Part shown: one piece after another, positions 1 to 6,478 of the stretch
Numbering within the stretch: the stretch's first letter is position 1
Layout of the letters: the number at the start of each line of letters is the position of its first letter
Source: an uncultured Haemophilus sp.
GTDB lineage: Bacteria; Pseudomonadota; Gammaproteobacteria; Enterobacterales; Pasteurellaceae
DNA length: 9,730 nt
Direction: 5' to 3'
Assembly (NCBI GenBank): GCA_902482195.1
Contig: CABSZQ010000026.1
Location: forward strand, 1-9,730
Program-made: the position numbers and the translations under genes
Notes under the pieces: model-generated
Database searches by the model: none
Seen by the model: only the letters and a program-made list of their open reading frames with translations
What the model was told of the DNA's origin: nothing

Positions 1-2
1 CT

Positions 3-32
3 GTTGGTGCAGGTGTCGGTTACGAATGGTAA
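3..32 (+). CDS. C-terminal end of an outer-membrane beta-barrel protein (partial), possibly a trimeric autotransporter
   Basis: Only the last nine codons are visible, reading VGAGVGYEW followed by TAA in frame 3. A terminal aromatic residue preceded by alternating hydrophobic and glycine residues is the usual end of an outer-membrane beta-barrel strand, recognised by the BAM machinery. The GVGYxW ending is common in YadA/Hia-type trimeric autotransporter anchors of Haemophilus, so that is my first guess, but an OmpA- or Opa-like porin end cannot be excluded. A strong terminator directly after the stop codon supports a real gene end here. The rest of the gene lies outside the window. Confidence 0.45.
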   Translation, partial: VGAGVGYEW

Positions 33-52
33 TCTGACTTAAACTTTAAAAC

Positions 53-80
53 AAAGAGTCACAAAATTGTGGCTCTTTTT
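53..80 (+). terminator. Rho-independent terminator, probably bidirectional
   Basis: AAAGAGTCAC (53-62) pairs with GTGGCTCTTT (69-78), with one G-T wobble, around a 6-nt AAAATT loop. T77-T81 form the U-tract on the plus strand. It ends the partial outer-membrane gene. Read on the minus strand the same hairpin is followed by TTTGTTTT, so it could also end the small minus-strand ORF at 114-212. Confidence 0.75.
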
Positions 81-106
81 TATATCTAAAAATAAACAAA
101 AATTTG

Positions 107-115
107 ACCGCACTT
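107..115 (-). repeat. DNA uptake signal sequence (USS)
   Basis: This is an exact Hin-type 9-mer AAGTGCGGT on the minus strand, followed by CAAATTTTTG, which matches the AT-rich flank of the extended USS. It is a single copy with no inverted partner nearby. It overlaps the last two bases of the TAA of the minus-strand small ORF. Confidence 0.9.
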
Positions 116-212
116 ATTGCAATATATATCGCCAAACGAATGCGCTGACTAAAATAATCAGCATGATAATAATTTGTATTAAACGTTTTTTGGTTAATTT
201 TTCTGCAGCCAT
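114..212 (-). CDS. Putative 32-residue single-pass membrane miniprotein
   Basis: I do not recognise this protein. The ORF starts with ATG (212-210) and ends with TAA (116-114). The N-terminus MAAEKLTKKR is basic. It is followed by one hydrophobic span at about residues 11-27 (L, I, M, V, A, F and W with one Gln and one Ser) and a short tail ending RYILQ. The positive charges before the span predict N-in, C-out topology. An in-frame TAG at 248-246 limits extension, and no alternative ATG/GTG/TTG start lies between. The SD is weak (AAAGAG about 9 nt upstream). The stop overlaps a USS (107-115), and the hairpin at 53-80 could serve as its terminator. It is divergent from fnr, with the likely FNR box in between. 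It is short enough that chance cannot be excluded. Confidence 0.45.
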   Translation of the reverse strand: MAAEKLTKKRLIQIIIMLIILVSAFVWRYILQ

Positions 213-264
213 ATTGATTTGCTCTTTGATAACTTCTGAAATTGACTATTTAGTGGTAGAATAA

Positions 265-278
265 TTGCGTTAGATCAA
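265..278 (+). promoter_or_regulatory. Likely FNR box in front of fnr
   Basis: TTGCGTTAGATCAA matches the FNR consensus TTGAT-N4-ATCAA at 8 of 10 positions, and the right half-site is perfect. It overlaps the predicted -35 element of fnr, so bound FNR would be expected to repress the gene. Negative autoregulation of fnr is known in E. coli. The site also lies between fnr and the divergent small ORF and could act on either. Confidence 0.55.
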
Positions 279-292
279 TTTTACACTATATT
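265..292 (+). promoter_or_regulatory. Predicted fnr promoter
   Basis: TTGCGT (265-270) and TATATT (287-292) are separated by 16 bp, giving a sigma70-like promoter with a start near 299. The leader would be very short, with the GAGGAA Shine-Dalgarno at 302-307 just before the ATG at 311. This is a pattern call by eye. Confidence 0.45.
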
Positions 293-310
293 TATCGATT
301 TGAGGAATAA

Positions 311-1084
311 ATGAAGAATTTCGTTTCAGAAACCAAATCAGGACGCAGAGTTCAATCAGGTGGTTGTGCAATTCATTGTCAGGATTGCAGTATTAGTCAA
401 CTTTGTATCCCTTTCACATTGAACGAACATGAGCTCGATCAGCTTGATAATATCATCGAGCGTAAAAAACCCATCCAAAAATCTCAAGTCCTTTTTAAAG
501 CTGGTGATACACTGAATTCCATTTATGCGATTCGTTCTGGCACCATTAAAACTTATACCATTAGTGAAGCGGGCGAAGAACAAATTACTTCTTTTCACTT
601 ACCAGGTGATTTAGTCGGTTTCGATGCGATCACAAATATGCAACACCCGAGTTTTGCTCAAGCATTGGAAACCGCTATGGTATGTGAAATTCCCTTTGAT
701 ATCTTAGATGATTTATCTGGCAAAATGCCTAAGCTTCGTCAGCAAATTATGCGTTTAATGAGTAGTGAAATCAAAAGCGATCAAGAAATGATTTTATTAC
801 TGTCTAAAATGAATGCTGAAGAACGTTTAGCCGCATTCATCCATAACCTATCTAAACGCTATTCTGCTCGTGGTTTCTCTGCGAAAGAATTCCGTTTAAC
901 CATGACTCGTAGCGATATTGGTAACTATCTTGGCCTAACGGTTGAGACCATCAGTCGTTTGCTTGGACGTTTTCAAAAATTAGGTGTACTCTCTGTTCAA
1001 GGAAAATACATTACTATTAATGATATTAATGCATTGATTGATTTAACCGGTGTACATAAAACCAAAATCCAATTAGCAGAATAA
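311..1084 (+). CDS. fnr: FNR, oxygen-sensing fumarate/nitrate reduction regulator
   Basis: This is the global transcription factor that switches cells to anaerobic metabolism. It carries an oxygen-labile [4Fe-4S] cluster and dimerises on TTGAT-N4-ATCAA sites. The 257 residues align almost without gaps to E. coli FNR (250 aa). The N-terminal cysteine cluster has C19, C23, C26 and C32, and the fourth cluster ligand further on is C125 (AMVCEIPF). The cAMP-binding-type beta-roll occupies about residues 35-140, followed by the dimer helix and a C-terminal winged HTH. The recognition helix holds VETISR, giving E212, S215 and R216, the residues that read the FNR box. The start has a good SD (GAGGAA, 302-307). 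A strong terminator follows and uspE lies downstream. Likely autoregulated through the box at 265-278. No defects are seen. Confidence 0.97.
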   Translation: MKNFVSETKSGRRVQSGGCAIHCQDCSISQLCIPFTLNEHELDQLDNIIERKKPIQKSQVLFKAGDTLNSIYAIRSGTIKTYTISEAGEEQITSFHLPGDLVGFDAITNMQHPSFAQALETAMVCEIPFDILDDLSGKMPKLRQQIMRLMSSEIKSDQEMILLLSKMNAEERLAAFIHNLSKRYSARGFSAKEFRLTMTRSDIGNYLGLTVETISRLLGRFQKLGVLSVQGKYITINDINALIDLTGVHKTKIQLAE

Positions 1085-1087
1085 ATT

Positions 1088-1113
1088 AAAAGCGTGAGTT
1101 TTCACGCTTTTTT
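1088..1113 (+). terminator. Rho-independent terminator of fnr
   Basis: AAAAGCGTGA (1088-1097) pairs perfectly with TCACGCTTTT (1102-1111) around a 4-nt loop, and the U-tract continues to 1113. It separates fnr from uspE, so uspE needs its own promoter or read-through. Confidence 0.9.
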
Positions 1114-1151
1114 AACATTTGAAACAAAAAAACTTGCACGAGATCACTTTT

Positions 1152-1180
1152 TTGATAATCGGTTCTTGTCATCGTTTAAA
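1152..1180 (+). promoter_or_regulatory. Candidate uspE promoter
   Basis: TTGATA (1152-1157) and TTTAAA (1175-1180) are spaced by 17 bp; TAAAAT at 1177-1182 is an alternative -10 with a 19-bp spacer. The leader to the ATG at 1222 would be about 35 nt. A degenerate FNR-like sequence lies just upstream at 1134-1147. Confidence 0.35.
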
Positions 1181-1221
1181 ATCTTTTCTATCCTATTGAT
1201 ATCTCATATCTTGGAGGTTTT

Positions 1222-2145
1222 ATGAAATTTAATAATATTCTTGTTGTACTCAATCCTGATAACGAAAAACAATATGCTCTAGCTCGTGCCGTTCGTCTTG
1301 TTAAAGAACAGCAAAATGAAACAAAGGTAAAAATCACCACCCTTTTGAGTGTTTATGACTTATCGTATGAGATGTCAGCCCTTCTTTCTTCTGAAGAACG
1401 CAGCGAAATGCATAAAACAGCCGTTGAACAACAACGTCAAGCTGTGCAATTTTATTTAGATAAATATGCTGATCCGGAAATTGAATTTGAATCTCACATT
1501 GTATGGAGCAGCAATGAAGCAGATGCAATTCGTGAAGAAGTTGAAAAAAATCAATATGACCTCGTTGTGAAATATACTAAAGATGAAGAAAGCTTTACTT
1601 CATTGATTTTCACACCGGTAGACTGGCAATTGTTACGTAAATGTCCAATCCCAGTATTGATGGTACGTGATGGTGACTGGAAACATCAACGCCGTATTTT
1701 AGTCGCTGTTAATGTATCCGGTGAGCAAGAATATCAAGATGAATTCAATCAAGAATTAGTTTCAACAGGCATGAATTTAGCGGAAAACTTAAACCGTGGT
1801 AACGTACATTTAGTGGCAGCCTACCCTGTTGCGCCAATTAATATGGCAATTGATTTACCTGAATTTAATACTTCAGGTTATGAAAATGGCATTCGCGGCC
1901 AGCACCTCATCAATATGAAAGCTTTACGTCAAAAATTTGGTATTGATGAAGATCATACCCATGTACGCGAAGGTTTCCCTGAAGAAGTGATTCCAGAAGT
2001 AGCAAAAGAAATTGAAGCTGAATTAGTGATTTTAGGTACAGTGGGAAGAACCGGTTTATCTGCAGCGTTATTAGGTAATACAGCTGAACATGTGATTAGT
2101 AAATTAAGCTGCAATCTATTAGCCATTAAACCTTCTAAAAAATAA
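1222..2145 (+). CDS. uspE: Universal stress protein UspE
   Basis: This is a cytoplasmic tandem-Usp protein of 307 aa (E. coli UspE is 316 aa). In E. coli, UspE is linked to stress survival, motility and cell-cell interaction, but its biochemistry is poorly known. There are two Usp alpha/beta folds at about residues 1-148 and 157-304. The second keeps the glycine motif G272-x2-G275-x9-G285-N286 in the stretch from LGTVGRTG to LGNTAEHV. The first has no such motif at the matching place (residues 116-135), as far as I can see. TGGAGG (1212-1217) is a strong SD for the ATG at 1222. The gene follows fnr as in E. coli and other gamma-proteobacteria. It is followed by a USS-pair hairpin. No truncation is seen. 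Confidence 0.93.
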   Translation: MKFNNILVVLNPDNEKQYALARAVRLVKEQQNETKVKITTLLSVYDLSYEMSALLSSEERSEMHKTAVEQQRQAVQFYLDKYADPEIEFESHIVWSSNEADAIREEVEKNQYDLVVKYTKDEESFTSLIFTPVDWQLLRKCPIPVLMVRDGDWKHQRRILVAVNVSGEQEYQDEFNQELVSTGMNLAENLNRGNVHLVAAYPVAPINMAIDLPEFNTSGYENGIRGQHLINMKALRQKFGIDEDHTHVREGFPEEVIPEVAKEIEAELVILGTVGRTGLSAALLGNTAEHVISKLSCNLLAIKPSKK

Positions 2146-2170
2146 GCCTATTTAGCTTTTTATTTAAAAC

Positions 2171-2214
2171 AAGTGCGGTCAGAAAAACAATCGTTTTATT
2201 GACCGCACTTTTTT
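2171..2214 (+). terminator. USS-pair hairpin terminator after uspE
   Basis: Two uptake signal sequences in inverted orientation (AAGTGCGGTCA at 2171-2181, TGACCGCACTT at 2200-2210) form an 11-bp perfect stem. An inner helix (AAAAC 2184-2188 with GTTTT 2193-2197) closes on a 4-nt loop. TTTT follows at 2211-2214. The element serves both as terminator and as two DNA-uptake sites, a known arrangement in Pasteurellaceae. Confidence 0.88.
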
Positions 2215-2221
2215 GTTAAAA

Positions 2222-2243
2222 AAATGTGAAGTTCCTCACAAAA
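2222..2243 (+). promoter_or_regulatory. CRP (cAMP receptor protein) binding site
   Basis: TGTGA (2225-2229), six bases, then TCACA (2236-2240) matches the core CRP consensus at all ten positions, with flanking AAA (2222-2224) and AAA (2241-2243). The TGTGA core makes it a CRP-N type site rather than the competence-type CRP-S (TGCGA) site. Its centre (2232.5) is about 60 bp upstream of the start predicted from the -10 at 2281-2286, the class I activation distance. Confidence 0.7.
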
Positions 2244-2256
2244 TCAACTTTTTTCA

Positions 2257-2286
2257 TTCGTCTCATCATTTCTTTTTCGTTATACT
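2257..2286 (+). promoter_or_regulatory. Predicted promoter of the DUF4198 gene
   Basis: TATACT (2281-2286) is a good -10. The -35 region is poor (TTCGTC at 2257-2262 with an 18-bp spacer), which is typical of a promoter needing an activator such as CRP. The predicted start near 2293 gives a leader of about 50 nt. Confidence 0.45.
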
Positions 2287-2342
2287 CGTCCGCCCTATCG
2301 AAGACTTTCTATAAATTGATTTATTATTAAAAAGGAAAGACA

Positions 2343-3176
2343 ATGAAAAAAACATTAATTGCAGCACTACTTGGCTTCTCTGCGCTTGCGCAAGCACATG
2401 AAGTTTGGGTTGCAACACCGGCACAACTGGCTTCTAATAGCGTTTTAAAAGCTGATTTAGCTTATGGTGACTACCCCTACGTTGAAAAAATTCCTGAAAA
2501 ACGTCTCGCGATTTTTCCACCGATGGAACTCATCAATCAAGATGGTGAAATGCAAACATTAGTACAAAAAGGTGAAAACTACCAATATCAATCAGAAAAA
2601 CCGTTAAAAGACGGTTCATATTGGGTAACAGCTACTTATAAACCAACTTTCTGGTCACAAAATAATGAAGGTTGGAAAATGGATAACTTACAAGGCACAC
2701 CAAATGCATTCTATTGCGAACAAACTCAAATGTTTGGTAAAGCCTTTACTGTAGTGGGCAAAAAACCATTAAATGCAGATATGGCAATGACACGCCTCGG
2801 CTTACCACTTGAAATTGTGCCACTCAAAGATCCAAAAACAATTAAAGCGGGCGAAGCTTTCCCTGTTCAGATTTTTTATAAAGACCAACCGCTTGCAGGC
2901 GAAACGATTATCGCAACCTCTGATACATTTGTTGTAAAAGATATGGAAGCGGCAACATCTCACCGTGAGCCGCAAGCCTTTTCTGGTAAAACAGACAAAG
3001 AAGGTAAAGTTAACTTTATTCCATTAATTGAAGGTGTTTGGAAACTTAAAGTGATTCATAAAGAACCATTTGAAGATCAAAAAGTTTGTCAACATTCAGC
3101 GAATTACGCGACGTTAATTCTCCCTGTTGGTAAAGCTAGAGCTAAACTCCCACCAAAACCAGAACATCATCATTAA
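2343..3176 (+). CDS. Periplasmic DUF4198 family protein, putative metal-binding
   Basis: This 277-residue exported protein has a clear Sec signal peptide: KK, then the hydrophobic core at residues 5-15, with cleavage predicted after AQA (residue 18). The mature chain would begin with histidine (HEVWV). This AHExW start is typical of DUF4198 proteins, whose relatives accompany NikMQO/CbiMQO-type nickel and cobalt transporters. The body is rich in beta strands. An Ig-like part at about residues 155-260 includes the [11 protein letters not shown] and GVWKLKV stretches. Two cysteines, C125 and C249, could form a disulphide. The chain ends PEHHH, another possible metal site. No transporter gene lies beside it. 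The SD is AAGGAAA (2332-2338). A perfect CRP site lies upstream. The family call is fairly sure; the metal role is inference. Confidence 0.82.
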   Translation: MKKTLIAALLGFSALAQAHEVWVATPAQLASNSVLKADLAYGDYPYVEKIPEKRLAIFPPMELINQDGEMQTLVQKGENYQYQSEKPLKDGSYWVTATYKPTFWSQNNEGWKMDNLQGTPNAFYCEQTQMFGKAFTVVGKKPLNADMAMTRLGLPLEIVPLKDPKTIKAGEAFPVQIFYKDQPLAGETIIATSDTFVVKDMEAATSHREPQAFSGKTDKEGKVNFIPLIEGVWKLKVIHKEPFEDQKVCQHSANYATLILPVGKARAKLPPKPEHHH

Positions 3177-3180
3177 TCAT

Positions 3181-3214
3181 AAAAAAGTGCGGTCAAATTT
3201 AACCGCACTTTTTT
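3181..3214. terminator. Bidirectional USS-pair terminator between converging genes
   Basis: AAAAAAGTGCGGT (3181-3193) pairs over 13 bp with ACCGCACTTTTTT (3202-3214) around an 8-nt loop. It contains two inverted uptake signal sequences (3185-3193 and 3202-3210) and has T-runs on both strands. It serves the DUF4198 gene on the plus strand and the LOG-family gene on the minus strand. The stop codon of the latter (3215-3213) lies at the base of the stem. Confidence 0.92.
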
Positions 3215-3773
3215 AATATGTTCTTAACGCTGGAGGTTGGTAATGCTCAATAAAGGTTTCGATTTCTTGAAGATCATTCGAGAATAGAATCTTCTCAAAA
3301 TCACCTTGAGTAAAGAAGCCTTCTTTCACCATATGGCTAAAAAAGGACTTTAGTGAATCAAAATACCCCTTTTCATTAAACAGAATACAAGGATTGTTAT
3401 TTTTTCCAATTCTCGCCCAAGAAATCACTTCAGTAATCTCTTCTAAAGTGCCTGGTCCGCCAGGCAAAGCAATATAAGCATCGCCAAGCTCAACCATTTT
3501 ATTTTTTCGCTCAGACATGCTTTCAACAACCACGGTCTTGGTCAAATTAGGATGTGCAACTTCTCTGTCTTGTAAAAATTGAGGAATAATGCCAATTACC
3601 TTGCCTTGATGAGCAAGTACAGTATCTGCAACCACGCCCATTAATCCCAATTTTCCGCCACCATAAACTAAAGTATGTTGACCATCAGCAATCCATTTTC
3701 CTAATTTTTTTGCGGCAGCCTGATAAGTGGAATCATTACCTAAACTCGCACCGCAATAAACCGTGATGTTCAT
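3213..3773 (-). CDS. LOG family protein (nucleoside 5'-monophosphate phosphoribohydrolase, TIGR00730 type)
   Basis: LOG-family enzymes cleave the N-glycosidic bond of nucleoside 5'-monophosphates to a free base and ribose 5-phosphate. In bacteria the role is probably purine nucleotide turnover; the plant cytokinin name is historical. I start at the ATG at 3773, which gives 186 aa, the usual family length, beginning MNITVYCGAS. The longer reading frame back to 3839 would overlap topA by 65 bases and adds 22 unrelated residues. The Rossmann-type fold shows YGGGKLGLMG (37-46), ERKNKM with R89 (88-93), and the signature P104-G-G-x-G-T-x2-E112. R89 and E112 are the expected catalytic pair. The start lies one base after the topA stop, with AGTAGG immediately upstream, so translation is probably coupled to topA. 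All key residues are present. Confidence 0.9.
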   Translation of the reverse strand: MNITVYCGASLGNDSTYQAAAKKLGKWIADGQHTLVYGGGKLGLMGVVADTVLAHQGKVIGIIPQFLQDREVAHPNLTKTVVVESMSERKNKMVELGDAYIALPGGPGTLEEITEVISWARIGKNNNPCILFNEKGYFDSLKSFFSHMVKEGFFTQGDFEKILFSNDLQEIETFIEHYQPPALRTY

Positions 3774-3774
3774 C

Positions 3775-6381
3775 CTACTTTTTCCGCTCAACCCATTTCC
3801 CATCAATATAATCCACAATCCATTTTGTGGCTTTGCCATTCTTTTCAGATGTCACATATTGATGTTTTTCTTTACGGCTGAAACGGATAATGGCTTCATT
3901 ACCCTCAGGGTCTTTTTGTGGCGCATCGGCTAAATAACGTAATTTTTCTGGTAAACGATCACGATAAAGCGCTAATTCAGCCACTTTTGCCGGTCGAGTT
4001 TCACGTGATTTAGGGAAGTTATGTGCTGACATGAACACGCCACTTGCGCCATCGCGTAATACAAAATACGCATCGGATTTTTCGCATTTCAGTTCAGGGA
4101 AATGAACGGGCTCTTCTTTTGGTGGTGCAACTTCGCCGTTTTTCAAAATCTTACGGGTGTTATCACAGCTGGTACATCCCATATATTTACCAAAACGACC
4201 GAGTTTTAAATGCATATCGGCACCGCACTTATCACATTCTACAATCGGACCGTCATAGCCTTTAATTTTGAATTGACCTTGTTCAACCAAATAACCATCA
4301 CAATTCGGATTGTTACCACAAATATGCAATTTACGATGTGGGTCAATGATATAGCTATCCATCGCGGTACCGCATTTCGGACAACGTTTACGATCCATTA
4401 AGGCTTTGGTCTCAGAAGCCTCATCCAATACATTGAGTAATTCTGCTTCTGGAATGAGATTAATCGTGGTTTTACAACGCTCTTTTGGTGGTAATGCATA
4501 ACCAGAACAACCAAGAAAGACACCTGTACTTGCTGTGCGAATCGCCATTTTTCGGGCACAAGTTGGGCAATCAATATCGGTGAGCACAAGGCTATTCGGT
4601 TTCATTCCACCTTCTAACTCATCTAATTCAGCCGTAGAAAGTTGGGTAGAAAAATCTTTGAAGAATTGATTTAACTCAGCCTTCCAATTTTTCTCACCGG
4701 ATGCAATTTGGTCTAGTACGTTTTCCATGTTGGCAGTGAAATCGTAGCTCATCAAATCAGTAAAAGATTGATTTAAGCGATCAGTAACGATTTCGCCCAT
4801 TTTCTCGGCATAGAAACGGCGATTTTCAATGCGAACATAACCACGTTCTTGAATAGTCGAAATAATTGCTGCATAAGTCGAAGGTCGACCAATACCACGT
4901 TTCTCCAATTCTTTAACCAATGCGGCTTCAGTAAAACGAGCGGGCGGTTTAGTGAAGTGTTGGCTTGGCGAAACTGTTTTTAGTGCTAATGTTTCGTTTA
5001 AACTCACAGCCGGTAAAATTTGGTCTTCTGGATTTTTACCTAATTGTGGCAAGACTTTTGTCCAACCATCAAAGCGTAAAATACGGCCTTTGGCTTTCAA
5101 CTCATAATCGCCAGCCATTACAGTGACTGTTGTACTGTCATATTGTGCAGCCGGCATTTGACAAGCCACAAATTGACGCCAGATTAAATCATATAAACGC
5201 ACGGCATCTTTATCCATGCCACTTAAATGATCCGCAAGCAGTTTGACATCAGAAGGACGAATGGCTTCGTGTGCTTCTTGTGCATTTTCTTTACTGGAAT
5301 AGAAATTCGGTTTAGCTGGCAAATAATCTTTGCCGAAATGGCTCTCGATATAAGAGCGTGCCATATTTAATGCATCTTGGCTCAAGTTGGTAGAGTCTGT
5401 ACGCATATAAGTGATGTAACCGGCTTCATATAAACGTTGTGCCAACATCATGGTTTTCTTCACCCCAAAACCTAAACGCGTGCTTGCAGTTTGTTGTAAG
5501 GTTGAAGTAATAAATGGGGCTCTTGGTTTAGAACCTGTTGGTTTTGTTTCTAAATCTGTGACAACGTAATGTGATTTATTTAAGAAATCGACCGCACTTT
5601 GTGCTTCTTTTTCATTTTTTGGCTCAAATTTCTTGCCTTTATATTGCACTACATCCAAACGCAAGTCTTCTTTCTTGCTCGTTTGGGTTAGCGCTTCAAT
5701 TTCCCAAAACTCTTCCGGTTGGAATGCTTTGATTTCACGTTCACGCTCTACCACCAATTTCACGGCAACAGATTGCACACGTCCGGCAGATAGACCTCGC
5801 GCCACTTTCTTCCATAATAATGGCGACACCATAAAGCCTACCACGCGGTCTAAGAAACGACGGGTTTGCTGAGCATTAACCTGGTCCATATTAATGTGAG
5901 CAGGATGCTGGAATGCTTTTTCAATCGCTTTCTTCGTAATTTCATTAAATACAACGCGGCTAAAACGACTATCATCGCCACCGATCACTTCACGTAAATG
6001 CCACGCAATAGCCTCTCCTTCTCTATCCAAGTCGGTTGCGAGATAAATATGATCGGATTTTTTAGCAAGGGATTTTAATTCGGCTACCACTTTTTCTTTG
6101 CCAGGTAGAATTTGGTAATTGGCTTTCCAGTCGTTATAGGGGTCAATTCCCATGCGTTTCACTAAGGCCGCACGGTCTTTTTCTGCTTTAATTTTGTTTT
6201 TTTCTTCCGCACTTAATCCTTTAGTGGAAACGGGTTTAGCCTTCTCGCCTGTGCTACTCCCTGCAGTAGGCAAATCACAAATATGCCCTACGCTGGATTT
6301 CACCACATACTGGCTACCTAAATATTTATTGATGGTTTTCGCTTTGGCTGGCGACTCCACAATCACTAAAGATTTGCTCAT
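3775..6381 (-). CDS. topA: DNA topoisomerase I (type IA, omega protein)
   Basis: This enzyme relaxes negatively supercoiled DNA by cutting one strand and passing the other, and it balances DNA gyrase. The 868 residues match E. coli TopA (865 aa). The TOPRIM domain (about 1-150) has E9 and the D117-L-D119-R-E121 acidic cluster that binds magnesium. The catalytic tyrosine is Y325 in YITYMRTDS, with R327 next to it. Three C4 zinc ribbons follow: C605/C608/C625/C636, C667/C670/C688/C694 and C716/C719/C736/C739. A zinc-free ribbon-like tail (about 760-868) ends rich in basic residues. AGGTAA just upstream of the ATG at 6381 serves as SD. The stop is TAG (3777-3775), one base before the LOG gene, so the two are probably cotranscribed. 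Two uptake sequences lie inside the gene. No defects are seen. Confidence 0.97.
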   Translation of the reverse strand: MSKSLVIVESPAKAKTINKYLGSQYVVKSSVGHICDLPTAGSSTGEKAKPVSTKGLSAEEKNKIKAEKDRAALVKRMGIDPYNDWKANYQILPGKEKVVAELKSLAKKSDHIYLATDLDREGEAIAWHLREVIGGDDSRFSRVVFNEITKKAIEKAFQHPAHINMDQVNAQQTRRFLDRVVGFMVSPLLWKKVARGLSAGRVQSVAVKLVVEREREIKAFQPEEFWEIEALTQTSKKEDLRLDVVQYKGKKFEPKNEKEAQSAVDFLNKSHYVVTDLETKPTGSKPRAPFITSTLQQTASTRLGFGVKKTMMLAQRLYEAGYITYMRTDSTNLSQDALNMARSYIESHFGKDYLPAKPNFYSSKENAQEAHEAIRPSDVKLLADHLSGMDKDAVRLYDLIWRQFVACQMPAAQYDSTTVTVMAGDYELKAKGRILRFDGWTKVLPQLGKNPEDQILPAVSLNETLALKTVSPSQHFTKPPARFTEAALVKELEKRGIGRPSTYAAIISTIQERGYVRIENRRFYAEKMGEIVTDRLNQSFTDLMSYDFTANMENVLDQIASGEKNWKAELNQFFKDFSTQLSTAELDELEGGMKPNSLVLTDIDCPTCARKMAIRTASTGVFLGCSGYALPPKERCKTTINLIPEAELLNVLDEASETKALMDRKRCPKCGTAMDSYIIDPHRKLHICGNNPNCDGYLVEQGQFKIKGYDGPIVECDKCGADMHLKLGRFGKYMGCTSCDNTRKILKNGEVAPPKEEPVHFPELKCEKSDAYFVLRDGASGVFMSAHNFPKSRETRPAKVAELALYRDRLPEKLRYLADAPQKDPEGNEAIIRFSRKEKHQYVTSEKNGKATKWIVDYIDGKWVERKK
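4222..4230 (-). repeat. USS inside topA, encoding Lys-Cys-Gly
   Basis: An exact AAGTGCGGT lies on the coding strand, in phase with the codons for K718-C719-G720. C719 is a predicted zinc ligand of the third C4 ribbon. Confidence 0.9.
5591..5599 (-). repeat. USS inside topA, encoding Ser-Ala-Val
   Basis: An exact AAGTGCGGT followed by C lies on the coding strand, read in the frame that gives S262-A263-V264 in a surface-like segment (EAQSAVDFL). Confidence 0.9.
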
Positions 6382-6415
6382 TTGCTTACCTAAAATATAA
6401 CTAGAATTCTGTAAA

Positions 6416-6445
6416 ATTGGCGATATACTGCAAACTTACGCCGAT
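6416..6445. promoter_or_regulatory. Inverted repeat in the topA/LysR divergent gap, possible operator
   Basis: ATTGGCG (6416-6422) and CGCCGAT (6439-6445) are inverted with six of seven positions matching and a 16-bp spacer. Between them lies TATACT (6424-6429), a possible -10 for the plus-strand gene. LysR-type regulators often bind such repeats in the gap with a divergent gene and repress themselves. Whether this one does is inference. Confidence 0.3.
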
Positions 6446-6478
6446 AAAATCAAGCTTTTTTTCAAAAAGGATTTATAA

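Noticed and set aside
67..264. 65-codon plus-strand frame between the left terminator and fnr
   Set aside because: It starts with TTG inside the terminator loop and has no SD. It runs antisense to the more convincing membrane ORF, and its composition looks like translated AT-rich spacer.
356..598. 80-codon minus-strand frame within fnr
   Set aside because: Fully antisense to the highly conserved fnr coding region; a shadow frame without SD or homology that I can recognise.
3774..3839. Longer N-terminus for the LOG-family protein, starting inside topA
   Set aside because: The extra 22 residues are topA sequence read in another frame. The family begins with the MNITVYCGAS-type strand, and the ATG at 3773 has the normal operon spacing.
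4044..4401. Overlapping plus-strand and minus-strand frames within the zinc-ribbon part of topA
   Set aside because: They overlap the well-supported topA frame, which has all expected cysteines in phase. The alternatives are shadows.
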